This document shows, piece by piece, positions 1 to 9,843 of a DNA stretch of 41,307 nucleotides (position 1 is its first letter; every line of letters starts with the position of its first letter). Location: contig JAAVTG010000503.1 in NCBI GenBank assembly GCA_011947345.1, positions 1 to 41,307 on the forward strand, in the 5' to 3' direction. This stretch comes from Phytophthora quininea (taxonomy: Eukaryota; Oomycota; Peronosporomycetes; Peronosporales; Peronosporaceae). Made by a program: the position numbers and the translations under genes. The notes below the pieces were generated by a model. The model saw only the letters and a list, made by a program, of their open reading frames with translations. It was not told the origin of the DNA and ran no database searches.

Positions 1-760
<760 letters not shown>

Positions 761-903
761 TACTCCGTTCCGGTAGTGTGGGGCGGCTCTCAGCCTCAGG
801 TAGAATTTTGGTGTGGCGTTACATCAATTTATGCAATCTTTCGGCATCGTTTGGTGTGGCACACATAGCTCATCCACTGGAAGCGAACCATTGCCGATTC
901 GCC

Positions 904-1743
904 ATGTCGAACGCCTTCGTGCTGTGCAAGGTGCGGCACAGCGTGAGCCTGTCGCCATGCCACGCCACGGAGCCGCGCGTGGGCATCGAGCAGGAGCTGA
1001 CGGAGCAGCTGATGCGCTACTCGGAGGCGCTGCAGGGCGTGGTGCTGAGCTTCAGCAAGGTGCAGCTGGAGCGTCCGTACGGCGCCATCGTCAACGAGAT
1101 GCCCTACATCCACTGCAAGGTGCTGGCCGACGCGCTGGTGTTCCGACCCAAGGAAGGCATGCGGCTGCGCGGCGTCGTCAACAAGATCGGTGCCAACCAC
1201 GTCGGTATGCTCTTCGCCGGAGTGTTCAACGGCTCCGTGGCCGAGGGCGAGCTGCCCAAGGGCTACGTGCACAACTACGCGCAGGACTGCTGGCTCGGAG
1301 AGGACGGATCTTCCATCTCGGTGAACGATGAAGTGGAGGTGCAAGTGCTGCGGTGAGTGGAGCAGTTTTTGGTTGTGTACTGGACGGTACTAATGAGGTT
1401 GTTGATGCAGTGTCCACGTTGCTGGCGGTATGGTTGCCGTTGAAGCGACGATGCGATTCAAAGGCTCGTCGATTTCTACACCCGTGAAGAAATCCAAGAG
1501 AAAGACGCTGGATCTGTCGGGGCGCCATCGGTGGTCGTGGAGACCGAAAAGGTGGAGAAGAAGCACAAGAAGGACAAAAGAAAATAAGCGCAAGCACACG
1601 ACGTTGGACGAGGAGAACGCAGTAGAAAAGCAGGCTCCAGTCGAGGAGGTCAAGCAAGCAGTGGTGGAGAAGAAGGTGAAAAGTCTAAGCACAAGGACAA
1701 GGACGGCAAGAAGAAGAAACACAAGAAGAGCAAGCACGAATAG
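904..1743 (+). CDS. RNA polymerase I subunit A43 (RPA43/TWISTNB-like)
   Basis: Likely the A43 stalk subunit of RNA polymerase I. Exon 1 (904-1352) encodes an RPB7-like N-terminal fold followed by an OB-fold stretch (FRPKEGMRLRGVVNKIGANH, then HVGMLFAGVFNGSV) typical of A43. The intron 1353-1410 has a TACTAAT branch-point match, and exon 2 resumes in frame with RVHVAGGMVAVEAT. The last part is a Lys/Glu-rich tail, normal for A43, ending at TAG 1741-1743 after a K-K-K-K-H-K-K-S-K-H-E end. That tail is spread over two frames: frame changes fall near 1455-1475, 1575-1600 and 1660-1675, and a TAA sits at 1585 in one frame. Read without correction, the exon 2 frame stays open to 1993 and would overlap the end of the opposite TBCC gene. 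Family assignment is good; the exact C-terminus is uncertain. Confidence 0.75.
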
Positions 1744-1886
1744 ATGTGGAGCTGAGCAGGTGATAGATTGGAGGCAAGCAGGCTTCCAGCTTCGTGTTGT
1801 ATATACTTTTTTCTCTTCGAGCGTGGCTTTCGACTCTTTTAAATATGCTGGCGGTTGCTGGAAGCAACTTCATCGGTGGCGGCATC

Positions 1887-3267
1887 TCATTCGTATGAAA
1901 TCGTCTTCTCAAGCGCCGCGGGGATTGTCAGCAGAGGCTGCTTCAGGTCGCGCACACTCCAGTTCGGAGATTGGTGCGCCTTGTGCCACTTGAAATCATT
2001 CACCTTCGCCCAGAAGCCTGAGTCCTTCTGCACACCCAGCCGCTCGAGCTGCTTTTAGACCCTCAAACTGCAGGCGGTACGGACCGAACTGCATCTGCTG
2101 GCAGTCTTCAATGATAGGGTGGCTTGGAATCCGCAAGTGGAACGTCGTAGCCGTGCTCAAATGAACGCGCAGCTGACGGCATGCCACGAAAAACTCGCAG
2201 CCGTCGCAACCCTCCAGCCACATGCTACCGAACACCGCTCCAGTGTAAAACACACAGTTCTTAAGCGCGTCGCCACGGATCGCCGACGTCTCCACACAAA
2301 CCAGCACGGTGCAATTTATCAGATGCGAGAAATTCAGGTCGCGGCGCTTATTGTCATCTTGGTCCGCAAAGCTGCTGCTGTCGATCACAATCACCTCGTT
2401 TTGCTTATTGGAATGCACGAGCTCATCGAACTCGATCGCTCTCTGGGTAGTTGACTGGTTGCTTCGACCTTCAGCAGGAACTGTGGGAGTTTGGACATCA
2501 TCCTGCTTGGGCTGGTTCTCCGCCTTCTCGGCCTTGGCTCGCCGCGCGGCGTGCACTCGAAAAGTAAACTTCTTCCTGGGCGCGAACGTCGTTCTGGTGG
2601 AATCGATCAGCTCCAGTAGCTTGGCTATAATCTGCTGTGTGTGACGGACATCGTACGGCGACAAGTACAGCGAGGCCGCCGTAGCCGCTTCGTCCCGCAT
2701 AGCGTTCACCTCCAACACCAGCGCGTCCAGTTTGACCGCTTTCGCCGGCTCAACAGGCAGCGGCTGCTTCTTCTGCTCGCAGAACAGCCCCACTCGCTTG
2801 CGCACATGCGCTTCTTGCTTGGTGAACTTTTCCCAGAAGCTCGTGGCCAGCTCGTCGCTCGTGGGCTCTCGCTGCAGCAAAGAGTCGCTGGCACTGGAGA
2901 TCTTGGCGCTCTGCTTCTCCTTGCGGCGCTCTTCCAGCGCATGCGCCAGACTCTCTGGGTGGCTGGCAAACACAGGGAACTCGCCTTTGATGTTGACTCG
3001 CTCGGGCCGCACGATGGCGCCGTGCAGCGGGCCGCAGTCGAAGTAGCGCTTGCCCTTGTGCGACCCGTCGCCCTTGCCCAGCGGCTTGTCCAGCCGCACA
3101 CCCACCCAGTCGTCGCCCGGCAGCCCCTCGATGGGCCCCACGTACGCCACCTCCCCGTAGCGCTTGATGCTGGCGCGCAGACTGCCCACGGCGCCCGAGT
3201 ACAGCACCTCGCAGCGCGTGCCAACCGCCAGCTCCATAAGGATATTGTTTTGTCCTGAAGAGCCCAT
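1887..3267 (-). CDS. CAP-Gly + TBCC domain protein (tubulin-binding cofactor C type)
   Basis: Predicted tubulin-folding cofactor. Residues about 20-95 form a CAP-Gly domain with the groove motif GKGDGSHKGKRYFDC. A charged helical middle follows, and from about residue 280 a C-terminal TBCC beta-helix with the arginine-finger context CRQLRVH and SHPIIEDC..QFGPY. In TBCC proteins this arginine stimulates GTP hydrolysis on tubulin and ARL2. ATG at 3267 is preferred over an upstream in-frame GTG at 3285. The frame that starts here stops at 1996 with an atypical end. A one-base shift in the AAAA run at about 2053-2056 restores a TBCC-like C-terminus (QLERLGVQKDSGFWAKVNDF) that runs to TGA at 1887, so the annotated end assumes one extra A. 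Human TBCC has no CAP-Gly domain, so the architecture is notable. Confidence 0.85.
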
Positions 3268-3310
3268 ATCCGTAATATTCGTCACTTCTTCACCGTGGGT
3301 ACAATCTCTC

Positions 3311-3322
3311 CCTCATTTTTCG
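3311..3322 (+). promoter_or_regulatory. Oomycete initiator (Inr) for the GYPPQ gene
   Basis: CCTCATTTTTCG matches the oomycete initiator core (TCATTYY) and lies about 65 bases upstream of ATG 3387, in the 119-base divergent spacer shared with the TBCC gene. Assigned by motif and spacing only. Confidence 0.5.
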
Positions 3323-3386
3323 GCGATCGTCAGCACTTTACGTCACGCGTGGCAGGAAGAACGAGCGGAGCAAGACAAGCAGCGCC

Positions 3387-3872
3387 ATGTACCCTGGAGG
3401 AAACCAGCCCCCGCACGGGTACCAGCAAGGTTACCCGCCGCAACAAGGTTACCCGCCCCAGCAAGGCTACCCGCCCCAACAAGGCTACCCGCCGCAAGGA
3501 CAACCAGCCTACCCGCCGCAAGGACAACCAGCCTACCCGCCGCAAGGACAACCTGCCTACCCGCCCCAAGGACAGCCGGGCTACCCGCCTCAGGCAGCTT
3601 ACCCTACAGCTCAACCGGGCTATCCGCCTCAGGCGTACGCGCAGCCGGGATATCCCGCTCACGGCGGACACGCCGGGCAAGGACATGCCTACCCGGCTCA
3701 GCCTGGATACGCGCAGCCGGCGTACGTGGCGCAGCCTGGCGTCGTTGTGATGGGTGGCAAGCACGGGAAACACGGCAAGTACAAACACGGCAAGCACAAG
3801 GGCCACAAGTTCAAGGGCCACAAGTACAAGGGCTTTAAGGGCAAAGGCTTCAAGAAAATGGGCAAAAGATGA
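3387..3872 (+). CDS. GYPPQ-repeat glycine/proline-rich protein with Lys/His/Gly tail (GPRP type)
   Basis: 161 aa, single exon. Residues about 10-75 are near-perfect repeats of GYPPQQ then AYPPQGQP. A mixed A/Y/P/G segment follows (75-115), with a short hydrophobic patch GVVVMGG, and the basic end repeats KHGK, FKGHKYKGFKGKGF. This order (XYPPX repeats, hydrophobic middle, HGK/FKG tail) is that of the plant glycine/proline-rich protein family, whose biochemical role is poorly known. There is no signal peptide. The frame is clean, and the antisense ORF over it is a compositional shadow. A diverged relative lies at 12127-12696 on the minus strand. Confidence 0.85.
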   Translation: MYPGGNQPPHGYQQGYPPQQGYPPQQGYPPQQGYPPQGQPAYPPQGQPAYPPQGQPAYPPQGQPGYPPQAAYPTAQPGYPPQAYAQPGYPAHGGHAGQGHAYPAQPGYAQPAYVAQPGVVVMGGKHGKHGKYKHGKHKGHKFKGHKYKGFKGKGFKKMGKR

Positions 3873-4158
3873 AGAAAATGTGGAAGTAAAGCGTGGGGAA
3901 GGAATGCCAGGGCCTGCTGCAATGTGGGCGGGCCCCGCCGATACAGAGAAGGCAATCGGTGCAAGTGACGACCGTGGCGTTGTGCGTAGTAGTTTGTGCT
4001 AAGAGGATGCAGTGCTTTCTCGAATAACACTGCCTCGCCGTGGGTTTGTCGTTGTGCTTTCTGTTGTTGCCGATGTTGAAGTCGGTCGGAATGAGTCAGC
4101 AAAATTAAACAGAAACCCTCGTTGACTGCTTCATGAAAATGTATTGTTCGCGTCAGCG

Positions 4159-4356
4159 CTACCAACCGTGGTGGTGGTGCGGCGGGCCATGGTGCGGCGA
4201 CGGTGAGCCATGACGGCGGTGATGTGGCGGCGGTGGACTGTGGTGCGATGGGGGCGGTGGCGGTCCTTGATGATAATGCGGAGGTGGTGGGCCTTGATGG
4301 TAGTGCGGGGGAGGTCCGTGGTGGTGTGGAGGTGGAGGCGAGTGCGGTCGGAACAT
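4159..4356 (-). CDS. Small Pro/His-rich protein 1 (MFRPHSP family)
   Basis: 65 aa made almost entirely of P, H, G and S. It starts MFRPHSPPPPHHHGPPP and ends PPHHHHGW, the C-terminal signature of this local family. There is no signal peptide or known domain. ATG 4356 is chosen over upstream in-frame ATGs because a core promoter match lies at 4385-4398, about 29 bases upstream, and because copy 2 (5117, opposite strand) starts with the same MFRPHSP. The two are head-to-head and share upstream sequence. Function unknown; structural or metal-binding roles would be guesses from composition. Confidence 0.65.
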   Translation of the reverse strand: MFRPHSPPPPHHHGPPPHYHQGPPPPHYHQGPPPPPSHHSPPPPHHRRHGSPSPHHGPPHHHHGW

Positions 4357-4384
4357 GACTGTGTCGAAGCTTCTTCGGTCTGGT

Positions 4385-4398
4385 GAATTGAGGAATGG
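4385..4398 (-). promoter_or_regulatory. Oomycete Inr+FPR core promoter of Pro/His gene 1
   Basis: On the minus strand CCATTCCTCAATTC matches 12-13 of 14 positions of the Inr-FPR consensus TCATTYYNCAWTTT. It lies just upstream of ATG 4356, and the same 13-base core recurs before gene 2 (5059-5072). Confidence 0.6.
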
Positions 4399-4399
4399 C

Positions 4400-5058
4400 G
4401 CTGAGCAAGAAGGCTTACGCGAGTTTGGCAGTCGTGGCATTGCCACTGGCAATCATTGAGAATAGCCCGCAGCTGCTGCTCCGCTTCTCAGGCAAAATCC
4501 ACACGAACGAGCAGCGATGAGCCGACCTGCCTTGAAGACCAAGAAGATCGTGTTGATTTTGGATGCAATCGACGGTGGAGGCGAACGATTTGGACATCGA
4601 AATAGTTAAGGTTACTGCATTGGTGGTACCATTAGCCTCCACGTTATCACGCTATCGCGAGCAAGTGTGCTGCGGCGATTTCGACGGCGCCACCAGTTCG
4701 TTGCAATCAAGCAGCAGCATTTCTGAGCATGCGTTGGTTTGTTCGGCTAGAACGTCATTGCAACGAGTCCTTGCAGCGAGCGCACCGACGAGCTTGACCA
4801 AAGTCTGGGGCATAATCGACGCCTGATATCGGCCGACGATTTTGTTTCGGCTCTTGCAGATCATCTTCTCCTCGCTGACCTTCGTCCTCGTCCTCGACCC
4901 CAAGGTTGCGACAGACCTAGCGTGGGTTAACTCCGCCTTGACCTGGTCTCTGCTGCAGGTTCAACCGCTGCTTCGTGTGCCTTGTGCATCATGATGCCCA
5001 ATGCGCCGCGTCGAGATCCGCAGCGCTTTGTCGTCGACAGCTCAAGTCGGCTGCGCCT
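4400..5058. other. Spacer between divergent Pro/His genes 1 and 2
   Basis: About 650 bases between the two head-to-head promoters. Short ORFs exist on both strands (for example 4652-4903 minus, 83 codons) but none shows a recognisable domain or repeat composition like its neighbours. Nothing further is supported. Confidence 0.4.
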
Positions 5059-5072
5059 TCATTCCTCAATTC
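5059..5072 (+). promoter_or_regulatory. Oomycete Inr+FPR core promoter of Pro/His gene 2
   Basis: TCATTCCTCAATTC matches the Inr-FPR consensus TCATTYYNCAWTTT at 13 of 14 positions. It lies 45 bases upstream of ATG 5117 and fixes that start. Confidence 0.65.
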
Positions 5073-5116
5073 GCCAAGCGTCCAAGAACCCGAGCAATCC
5101 CGCTGTTGAGAAAGAC

Positions 5117-5316
5117 ATGTTCCGCCCGCACTCGCCGCGCCACCACAGCCCGCCCCCGCCGGACCACCGCGGCCCTCCGCCACGAAGCCCGCCCCATTCG
5201 CCGCGTCACCACAGTCCTCCGCCCCCGCACCACCACGGCCCGCCGCACAGTCCTCCCCACCACCACAGCCCGCCTCCGCCAGACCATCGCGGCCCCCTCC
5301 CCACCGCGGGTGGTAA
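5117..5316 (+). CDS. Small Pro/His-rich protein 2 (MFRPHSP family)
   Basis: Starts MFRPHSPRHHSPPPPDHRGP and continues with SPPPPHHHGPPHSPP-type repeats. In the reading frame as given it passes into unrelated residues and stops at 5356. One base displaced in the C-rich stretch about 5291-5303 gives the family end PPPHRGW followed by TAA at 5314-5316, so that end is annotated. Paralogue of gene 1, with matching start and matching promoter. No domain or signal peptide; function unknown. Confidence 0.6.
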
Positions 5317-5681
5317 ACGAGGATATGGTGTCGTCATGCCAGTAAAACTTGTGTGAGTTTGACGTTATCGCCACAAGACACATCGCAATCGTAAAAATAT
5401 ATTGACACCGCGTACAGCACTTTAGCGCTTCCACTTTGTTTGTCTATCCCCAGTGCGATTGAAAATGCGGTCTTGCAAAAGCTTGCTTCGACGTCACAAG
5501 GTAGGTCTCAAAGATGCGCTTCAAGGTCAGCCAGATTGACCCGGATCGTGAGACGCGAATGCGTGCGGTCGTGTGCGCTGGTGATCATCCACCCTCTGCT
5601 AGTGAATTCGCCACAACGCAATTTGCCGCCCCAAGCTCACAAGACCTCCAGACAGCAAGAGAGGACAGCAAGTTAACGCCG

Positions 5682-5986
5682 ATGTACCATCACTTCCCAG
5701 GGTCGCCGCACGGACGACACTCCCCGCCTCCCATGGAGTATCCGCCACCAGGACCGCCTCCAATGGAATATTCGCCAGCAAGACCACCTCCACCAGGATA
5801 TGGCCCGCCACCTCCGCCGCAGCAGCCGATGTACGCTCCGCCGCCACCGCCGCCGGAAGCTTTTTCACCTCCGCATCACCATCACGGCCCGCCGCCGCCC
5901 TACGGCTACCCGCCCCCGCCAGAGCCCGGTTTCGGGCCTCCGCCACCCGGTCACCGCCGCATCACCACCACCACCCAGGGTGGTAA
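5682..5986 (+). CDS. Small Pro/His/Tyr-rich protein 3 (FPGSPHGR family)
   Basis: About 100 aa starting MYHHFPGSPHGRHSPPP, then MEYPPPGPPP and GYGPPPPP repeats and a His run. The given frame stops at 6017. A one-base displacement near 5950 gives the family end PPHHHHPGW and TAA 5984-5986. Upstream at 5610-5625, GCCACAACGCAATTTG resembles a degenerate Inr-FPR. Sequence at 5448-5463 (CCCAGTGCGATTGAAA) recurs before gene 4, showing the tandem duplication took in 5' DNA. Function unknown. Confidence 0.6.
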
Positions 5987-6239
5987 ACTTGCGCGGATAG
6001 CTCAGCAGCCTCGCTAAACGACACGTAATGAATTCCTGTTCGACTGCAGCAGCTTTCTTAAGAGCCGACAAAGAATGCTTGATCGATCTCCTACTGGCAG
6101 CGGAGCACCGGCAGCTTCTTCTCGCGACAAACAGACTCTGGATTTTGCTTACGGTCCCGGCGGGGTGTCCCAGTGCGTTTGAAAGCAGATCAAGCGCGGT
6201 GCCATCAGATCTTCCTACCTTTTGCCAACCGCAACGCGA

Positions 6240-6255
6240 GCTCATTACGCATTTT
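6240..6255 (+). promoter_or_regulatory. Oomycete Inr+FPR core promoter of Pro/His gene 4
   Basis: GCTCATTACGCATTTT matches the consensus GCTCATTYYNCAWTTT at 15 of 16 positions and lies 54 bases upstream of ATG 6309. Confidence 0.7.
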
Positions 6256-6308
6256 CCTTCGTCAAGAACACACGACCACCAGCAAGAAAAACGACCAGCA
6301 AGCACAGT

Positions 6309-6535
6309 ATGTTCCCGTTCCCTGGATCGCCGCACGGAAGACGCTGTCCGCCCCCGCCCCCGATGGTCTACGGTCCGCCGATGGTAGTGTACGGCCCACC
6401 CCGCCACCAGTGGTTTATGCAGCACCGCCGCCGCCGGTAATCTACGAAGTCCCGCCGCCTCCGCCTCCGGTCTACTACGAGTATCCGCCACTGTTCTCGC
6501 CGCCGCACCACCATCATCATCACCATTGCTGGTGA
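6309..6535 (+). CDS. Small Pro/His/Tyr-rich protein 4 (FPGSPHGR family)
   Basis: Starts MFPFPGSPHGRRCPPPPP, close to gene 3, followed by MVYGPP repeats. After GPP at about 6398-6405 the frame must change by one base to continue into VVYAAPPPPVIYEVPPPPPP and the family end PPHHHHHHHCW with TGA 6533-6535. Without the change the frame ends at 6440. A strong core promoter at 6240-6255 supports the start. The upstream block 6169-6184 (CCCAGTGCGTTTGAAA) is shared with gene 3. No signal peptide or known domain; function unknown. Confidence 0.6.
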
Positions 6536-6812
6536 TCACCAAGAACCCCGAAAACGGCAACAGTAATATAAAGCACATGTAAAACCAAAGCGTGCAGTCT
6601 GTCTGGCAATTGCCTCCATCGCCAACGAAAGCAGACAGCATCCTGTCGAAGTTCGGCTTCGTCTTCCAGACCCAGCTTTTCTAACCCAGGTCTTCGTGTC
6701 ACACGGGTTTGCACAAGTCACAGAGTGCAACAACTCTGCGACTAGCGAGGCATTCTCGAACTTGCTCGACAGCGAAGCGCTCACAGCTTGGCCAAGCAGA
6801 TTCTCGCTAGAC

Positions 6813-7058
6813 ATGCCACTACCGTTCGGAGACGGTCACCATCGCCGCCATTCGGATTTTGGTTTGAATCCGTCCCGCTTGCTCGACTTCACTGACGATC
6901 TGTTCCATCGCCGACGCGCCAGCACCCCGCTCTCTCCACGACCGAGTCCGCATTGGCACTATGTCCCGCCACCGCTTTGTTATGGTCCGCCACTACCGCC
7001 ACCTCCTTCGCCGTATTACTGGCAGCACCCAAGCATTAACCCCCGCAGCATACACTGA
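6813..7058 (+). CDS. Small Pro/Tyr/His-containing protein 5
   Basis: 81 aa, most diverged member of the cluster. It starts MPLPFGDGHHRRHSDF, has an Asp/Phe/Arg-rich first half, and then a PSPHWHYVPPP and YGPPLPPPPSPYYW half that resembles genes 3 and 4. ATG 6813 is chosen because the Gly-His-His-Arg-Arg start resembles PHGRR of its neighbours; the frame remains open upstream to 6696 without an ATG. The ending lacks the GW/CW signature. Membership is inferred from position and composition. Confidence 0.45.
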   Translation: MPLPFGDGHHRRHSDFGLNPSRLLDFTDDLFHRRRASTPLSPRPSPHWHYVPPPLCYGPPLPPPPSPYYWQHPSINPRSIH

Positions 7059-7477
7059 TTCAGGACCGTGGATCAAATCCACGAGCACGAACTCCGGCGC
7101 CATCGGCACCAACGAAGTGGAACGACAGCACGCCTACGCCGTCTGCACCCCTGTCGACCACGTGTGAGCAGTGCTCCATAGTTCCTTTTGTATAATAATC
7201 ACTCAAGTTTCCTCATTTGCCCAGCCTAGGATTGTTCGAGTGACGGAATATAATCGCCCGCTATTGCCACTTTCGTCCTCGAATTCGCCATGGCGTGCTC
7301 GTGCCCACCGCGGCAATCGTCATACCAACTCGACCTGTTGCAACCTGCAATGTAGCACCCTGCCATTTGAAACGTAGATTGTCCTTGCGAACAGCTCTTC
7401 GTCAGATCCGTCATGCAAAAGGAGTCACCGCAGACATTGCTTCAGTCCACGGCCAAACGAATTAAATTATGGCGCGG
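7059..7477. other. Intergenic, nothing recognised
   Basis: About 420 bases between gene 5 and the end of the minus-strand glycosyltransferase. Only short low-quality ORFs; no repeat or RNA gene seen. Confidence 0.5.
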
Positions 7478-9469
7478 TTAATTTGCTTTTGAAAAATGTG
7501 TGACGACCTTGTCGATGAGGTCCGCTTGGAGGTGGTGGCTTAGGCCGACATACCACGAACGCGCACGCGCTTGCAGCGCTAGTAGCTCTTCTGTTGGAGT
7601 CCACTCGCCCCACTCGCTGCTGTCGTATCCCTGCTTTGATTTCGATGACCCTGCATCCTTCTTCGGCCGAATGAAATACCGATCCATCAGGCGCGGAAGA
7701 TCGCGCTTCCAGTCGCTTACGAATAGAACCGGGGCGTTCAATCGACGAAGAACACCATGCACGTCTTCAGGGACACATCGCCACGAGTCAGGGTAGGCTG
7801 GGTGGAAGAATAGGCCGGGGGCTGGCACTGCTCCGGCAGTTCCTCTACAATGGGGATCGATCCGGCCGATAACGCTTCCCAGATGCGGTACTGCTCAGGG
7901 TTCTTGCCCAATGGACAAACCGTGAACACAGATTGCTGCAAAGTGGACACGTAGGCAGCAGGTGCCGCCGATAAATACCAGCGCCAAGCGGTGCCGAGAC
8001 GCTTGTCAACAGCTTGGAGGGCCTTAAACAGCATATCGTTGTGTTCAACAACACAGCGTCGGGTGTTCGCTCGCGTTGCACTCTCCAGGTCACCACACAC
8101 TCGCAAGGCGGCCATCATGGCCTGCACTCGCGTAGGTTTCTCTTTCGTCCAGCTCACCATGAGGTTGAGCAAGAACTTTCGCCCGAAACCAGATATGAGA
8201 GGCGCCGGCGGGTTCAAATGATGCGCGTTCAGCGGGAAGCCGTGCTCGAAGCTCGGTCCGAGGGGTAGTGAAGCAAAGCGGCTCCCATCTACCAGCGCGC
8301 AGTCACCGTACGGCAGCAGACCAAACTTGATCGCTGCATTATCCAGGAAGCGATTGGGCTCTGGGTTGTTGCAGTTCTCATTTGCAAGCGTGAGAAAGCC
8401 CACGCGAGGCTCAGCCGGGAGTGCGTCGCTCTCAAAGAAGCGGTTAACAGAGTCCAACGACTGAGCAGCAACAAGAAGATTGCTCTGAGCAGGCAAGTTG
8501 CGTAGCTCCTGAGCACTGTGCACGATACGGAATTCCAGATTGAGCGCGTCAATCACCCGAATCGAAGACTCTGCAAAGGGTGTCTCCACGCGAGGGTCAA
8601 AGTATGGCCCCAGAAGACTATGCCACAGGTACGGGAATAGCGTGATCTCGTCCACCGGCCGTGCCTTGACGAACCCAGACGTCACGATCGCGGCAGCGTC
8701 TCGGTCGCTGTCTCCAGACGAGCTGGACGCCGTCCAGTACTGAGGCAGCGGCTCTACGATGGGGATCAATTGGTCCGGGTTCAGCTCAAGTACGTGGTCG
8801 TAGTCGAAGGGGATCACATACACCTTAATGCGTTGCTTCTGCGTTGTCCCGCGATCCTTGTGACTTGCTGCGAATCGTTCAATGATCGGGTCCAAGGTAC
8901 GAAACGTAGTGTGCAGCCATGGCGTCTCGGAACCTGCACGTGTTCATAATGTCGGTGGGCAACTTGTGCGAAGCCGCATGCAGCCTCTTGCCAGTGTTCG
9001 CGAGCGAATACCACTCGTATGGTTGCTCCACGTAGGACCCAGTGCGCAGTTTGAGCACCACCGTACTGGTTCCAACGCTGACGAGAGCTAGAAACAGCGC
9101 GGCCATTGCTGACCGACGTGCAAGCTTCTTCCAGTCGAACACGTGGACGTCTCTCTCTCCTTGTTCGTCTTCTTCGGCACCCGTCCGTGCTGCTCTGGTC
9201 TCCTCCTCCAGCTCCTTGATGGTGTCTGCAGCTGAGGGGCGTCTTCGTATCGGGGCATCCACGGACGTTCGTCGGTCTCTTGGGGTGCAGTCACCGGCGT
9301 CCTTCTGTCGGCTTTGTGCTCTGTGTCGGCGTCGTCGACTCCATTTCGCGTTCCGTTCGTGTCGGTAGGACCAGCAGACCAGCAGACCGATGACCTGCAG
9401 GATGACACCCGTGGCCCATGCCCACAGCAGCATCGCCATGGACGGATACATGTGCAGCGCATTGGCCAT
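7478..9469 (-). CDS. Type II membrane glycosyltransferase, RXYLT1(TMEM5)/exostosin-like
   Basis: N-terminal hydrophobic segments (MLLWAWATGVILQVIGLLVC and a second, AALFLALVSVGTSTVVLKL, after a basic stretch) suggest a Golgi-type anchored enzyme. The catalytic part ends with TVCPLGKNPEQYRIWEALSA then GSIPIVEELPEQC, the donor-binding signature of RXYLT1/exostosin-type transferases, and a tail (NAPVLFVSDWKRDLPRLMDR) like the RXYLT1 C-terminus. RXYLT1 adds xylose to ribitol-phosphate in animals; the oomycete substrate cannot be inferred. The protein is in three segments: the frame changes between about 8960 and 8879 (a stop at 8879 in the first frame) and again near 7815-7830. About 660 aa, longer than animal RXYLT1. 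The start ATG 9469 precedes the first hydrophobic segment; the frame is open further upstream. Confidence 0.6.
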
Positions 9470-9843
9470 GGCTGCCGAAGGGATGAATCTGCACTGCCGC
9501 AGCGACGCGGACGCTGAGCACGGGCGCTCAAGGTCGGAAGCGATTATGGGTACCGTGGATCGCTCTGCGGATAGTCGTTGCATTCTAGCATAGTGACTGC
9601 AAGTGTGCACACGTCGCAGAGTCGTTTCGGATGTCAAACGGTCGGACCTGCAAATCGGCATGCTGATCCGGAAATTGATATTTTGAGAGGGTGGTTTGAT
9701 TATTTGGATAATCATTCTTTTAAGTCCGTTTGTAGCCATTTCCATTGATGAGAATGCAAGCCTACCTTTAGCTGAAGCGACAGGCTCACGGCGCTCCGCT
9801 GGAAGCACGCCGCGCAATTATCTGTGGAAGCCTTTTCACTCTC

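Noticed and set aside
2641..3258. 205-codon plus-strand ORF opposite TBCC
   Set aside because: His/Arg/Leu-rich shadow with no domain; the minus strand has two clear domains.
3268..3285. GTG start for the TBCC gene
   Set aside because: An ATG 18 bases downstream fits eukaryotic initiation better.
3330..3838. ORFs in other frames over the GYPPQ gene, some over 160 codons
   Set aside because: Repetitive Arg/Thr/Ser translations are frame shadows of the GYPPQ repeats.
5066..5434. Antisense and alternate-frame ORFs over the Pro/His cluster
   Set aside because: Val/Arg-rich runs are shadows of CCN-rich codons.
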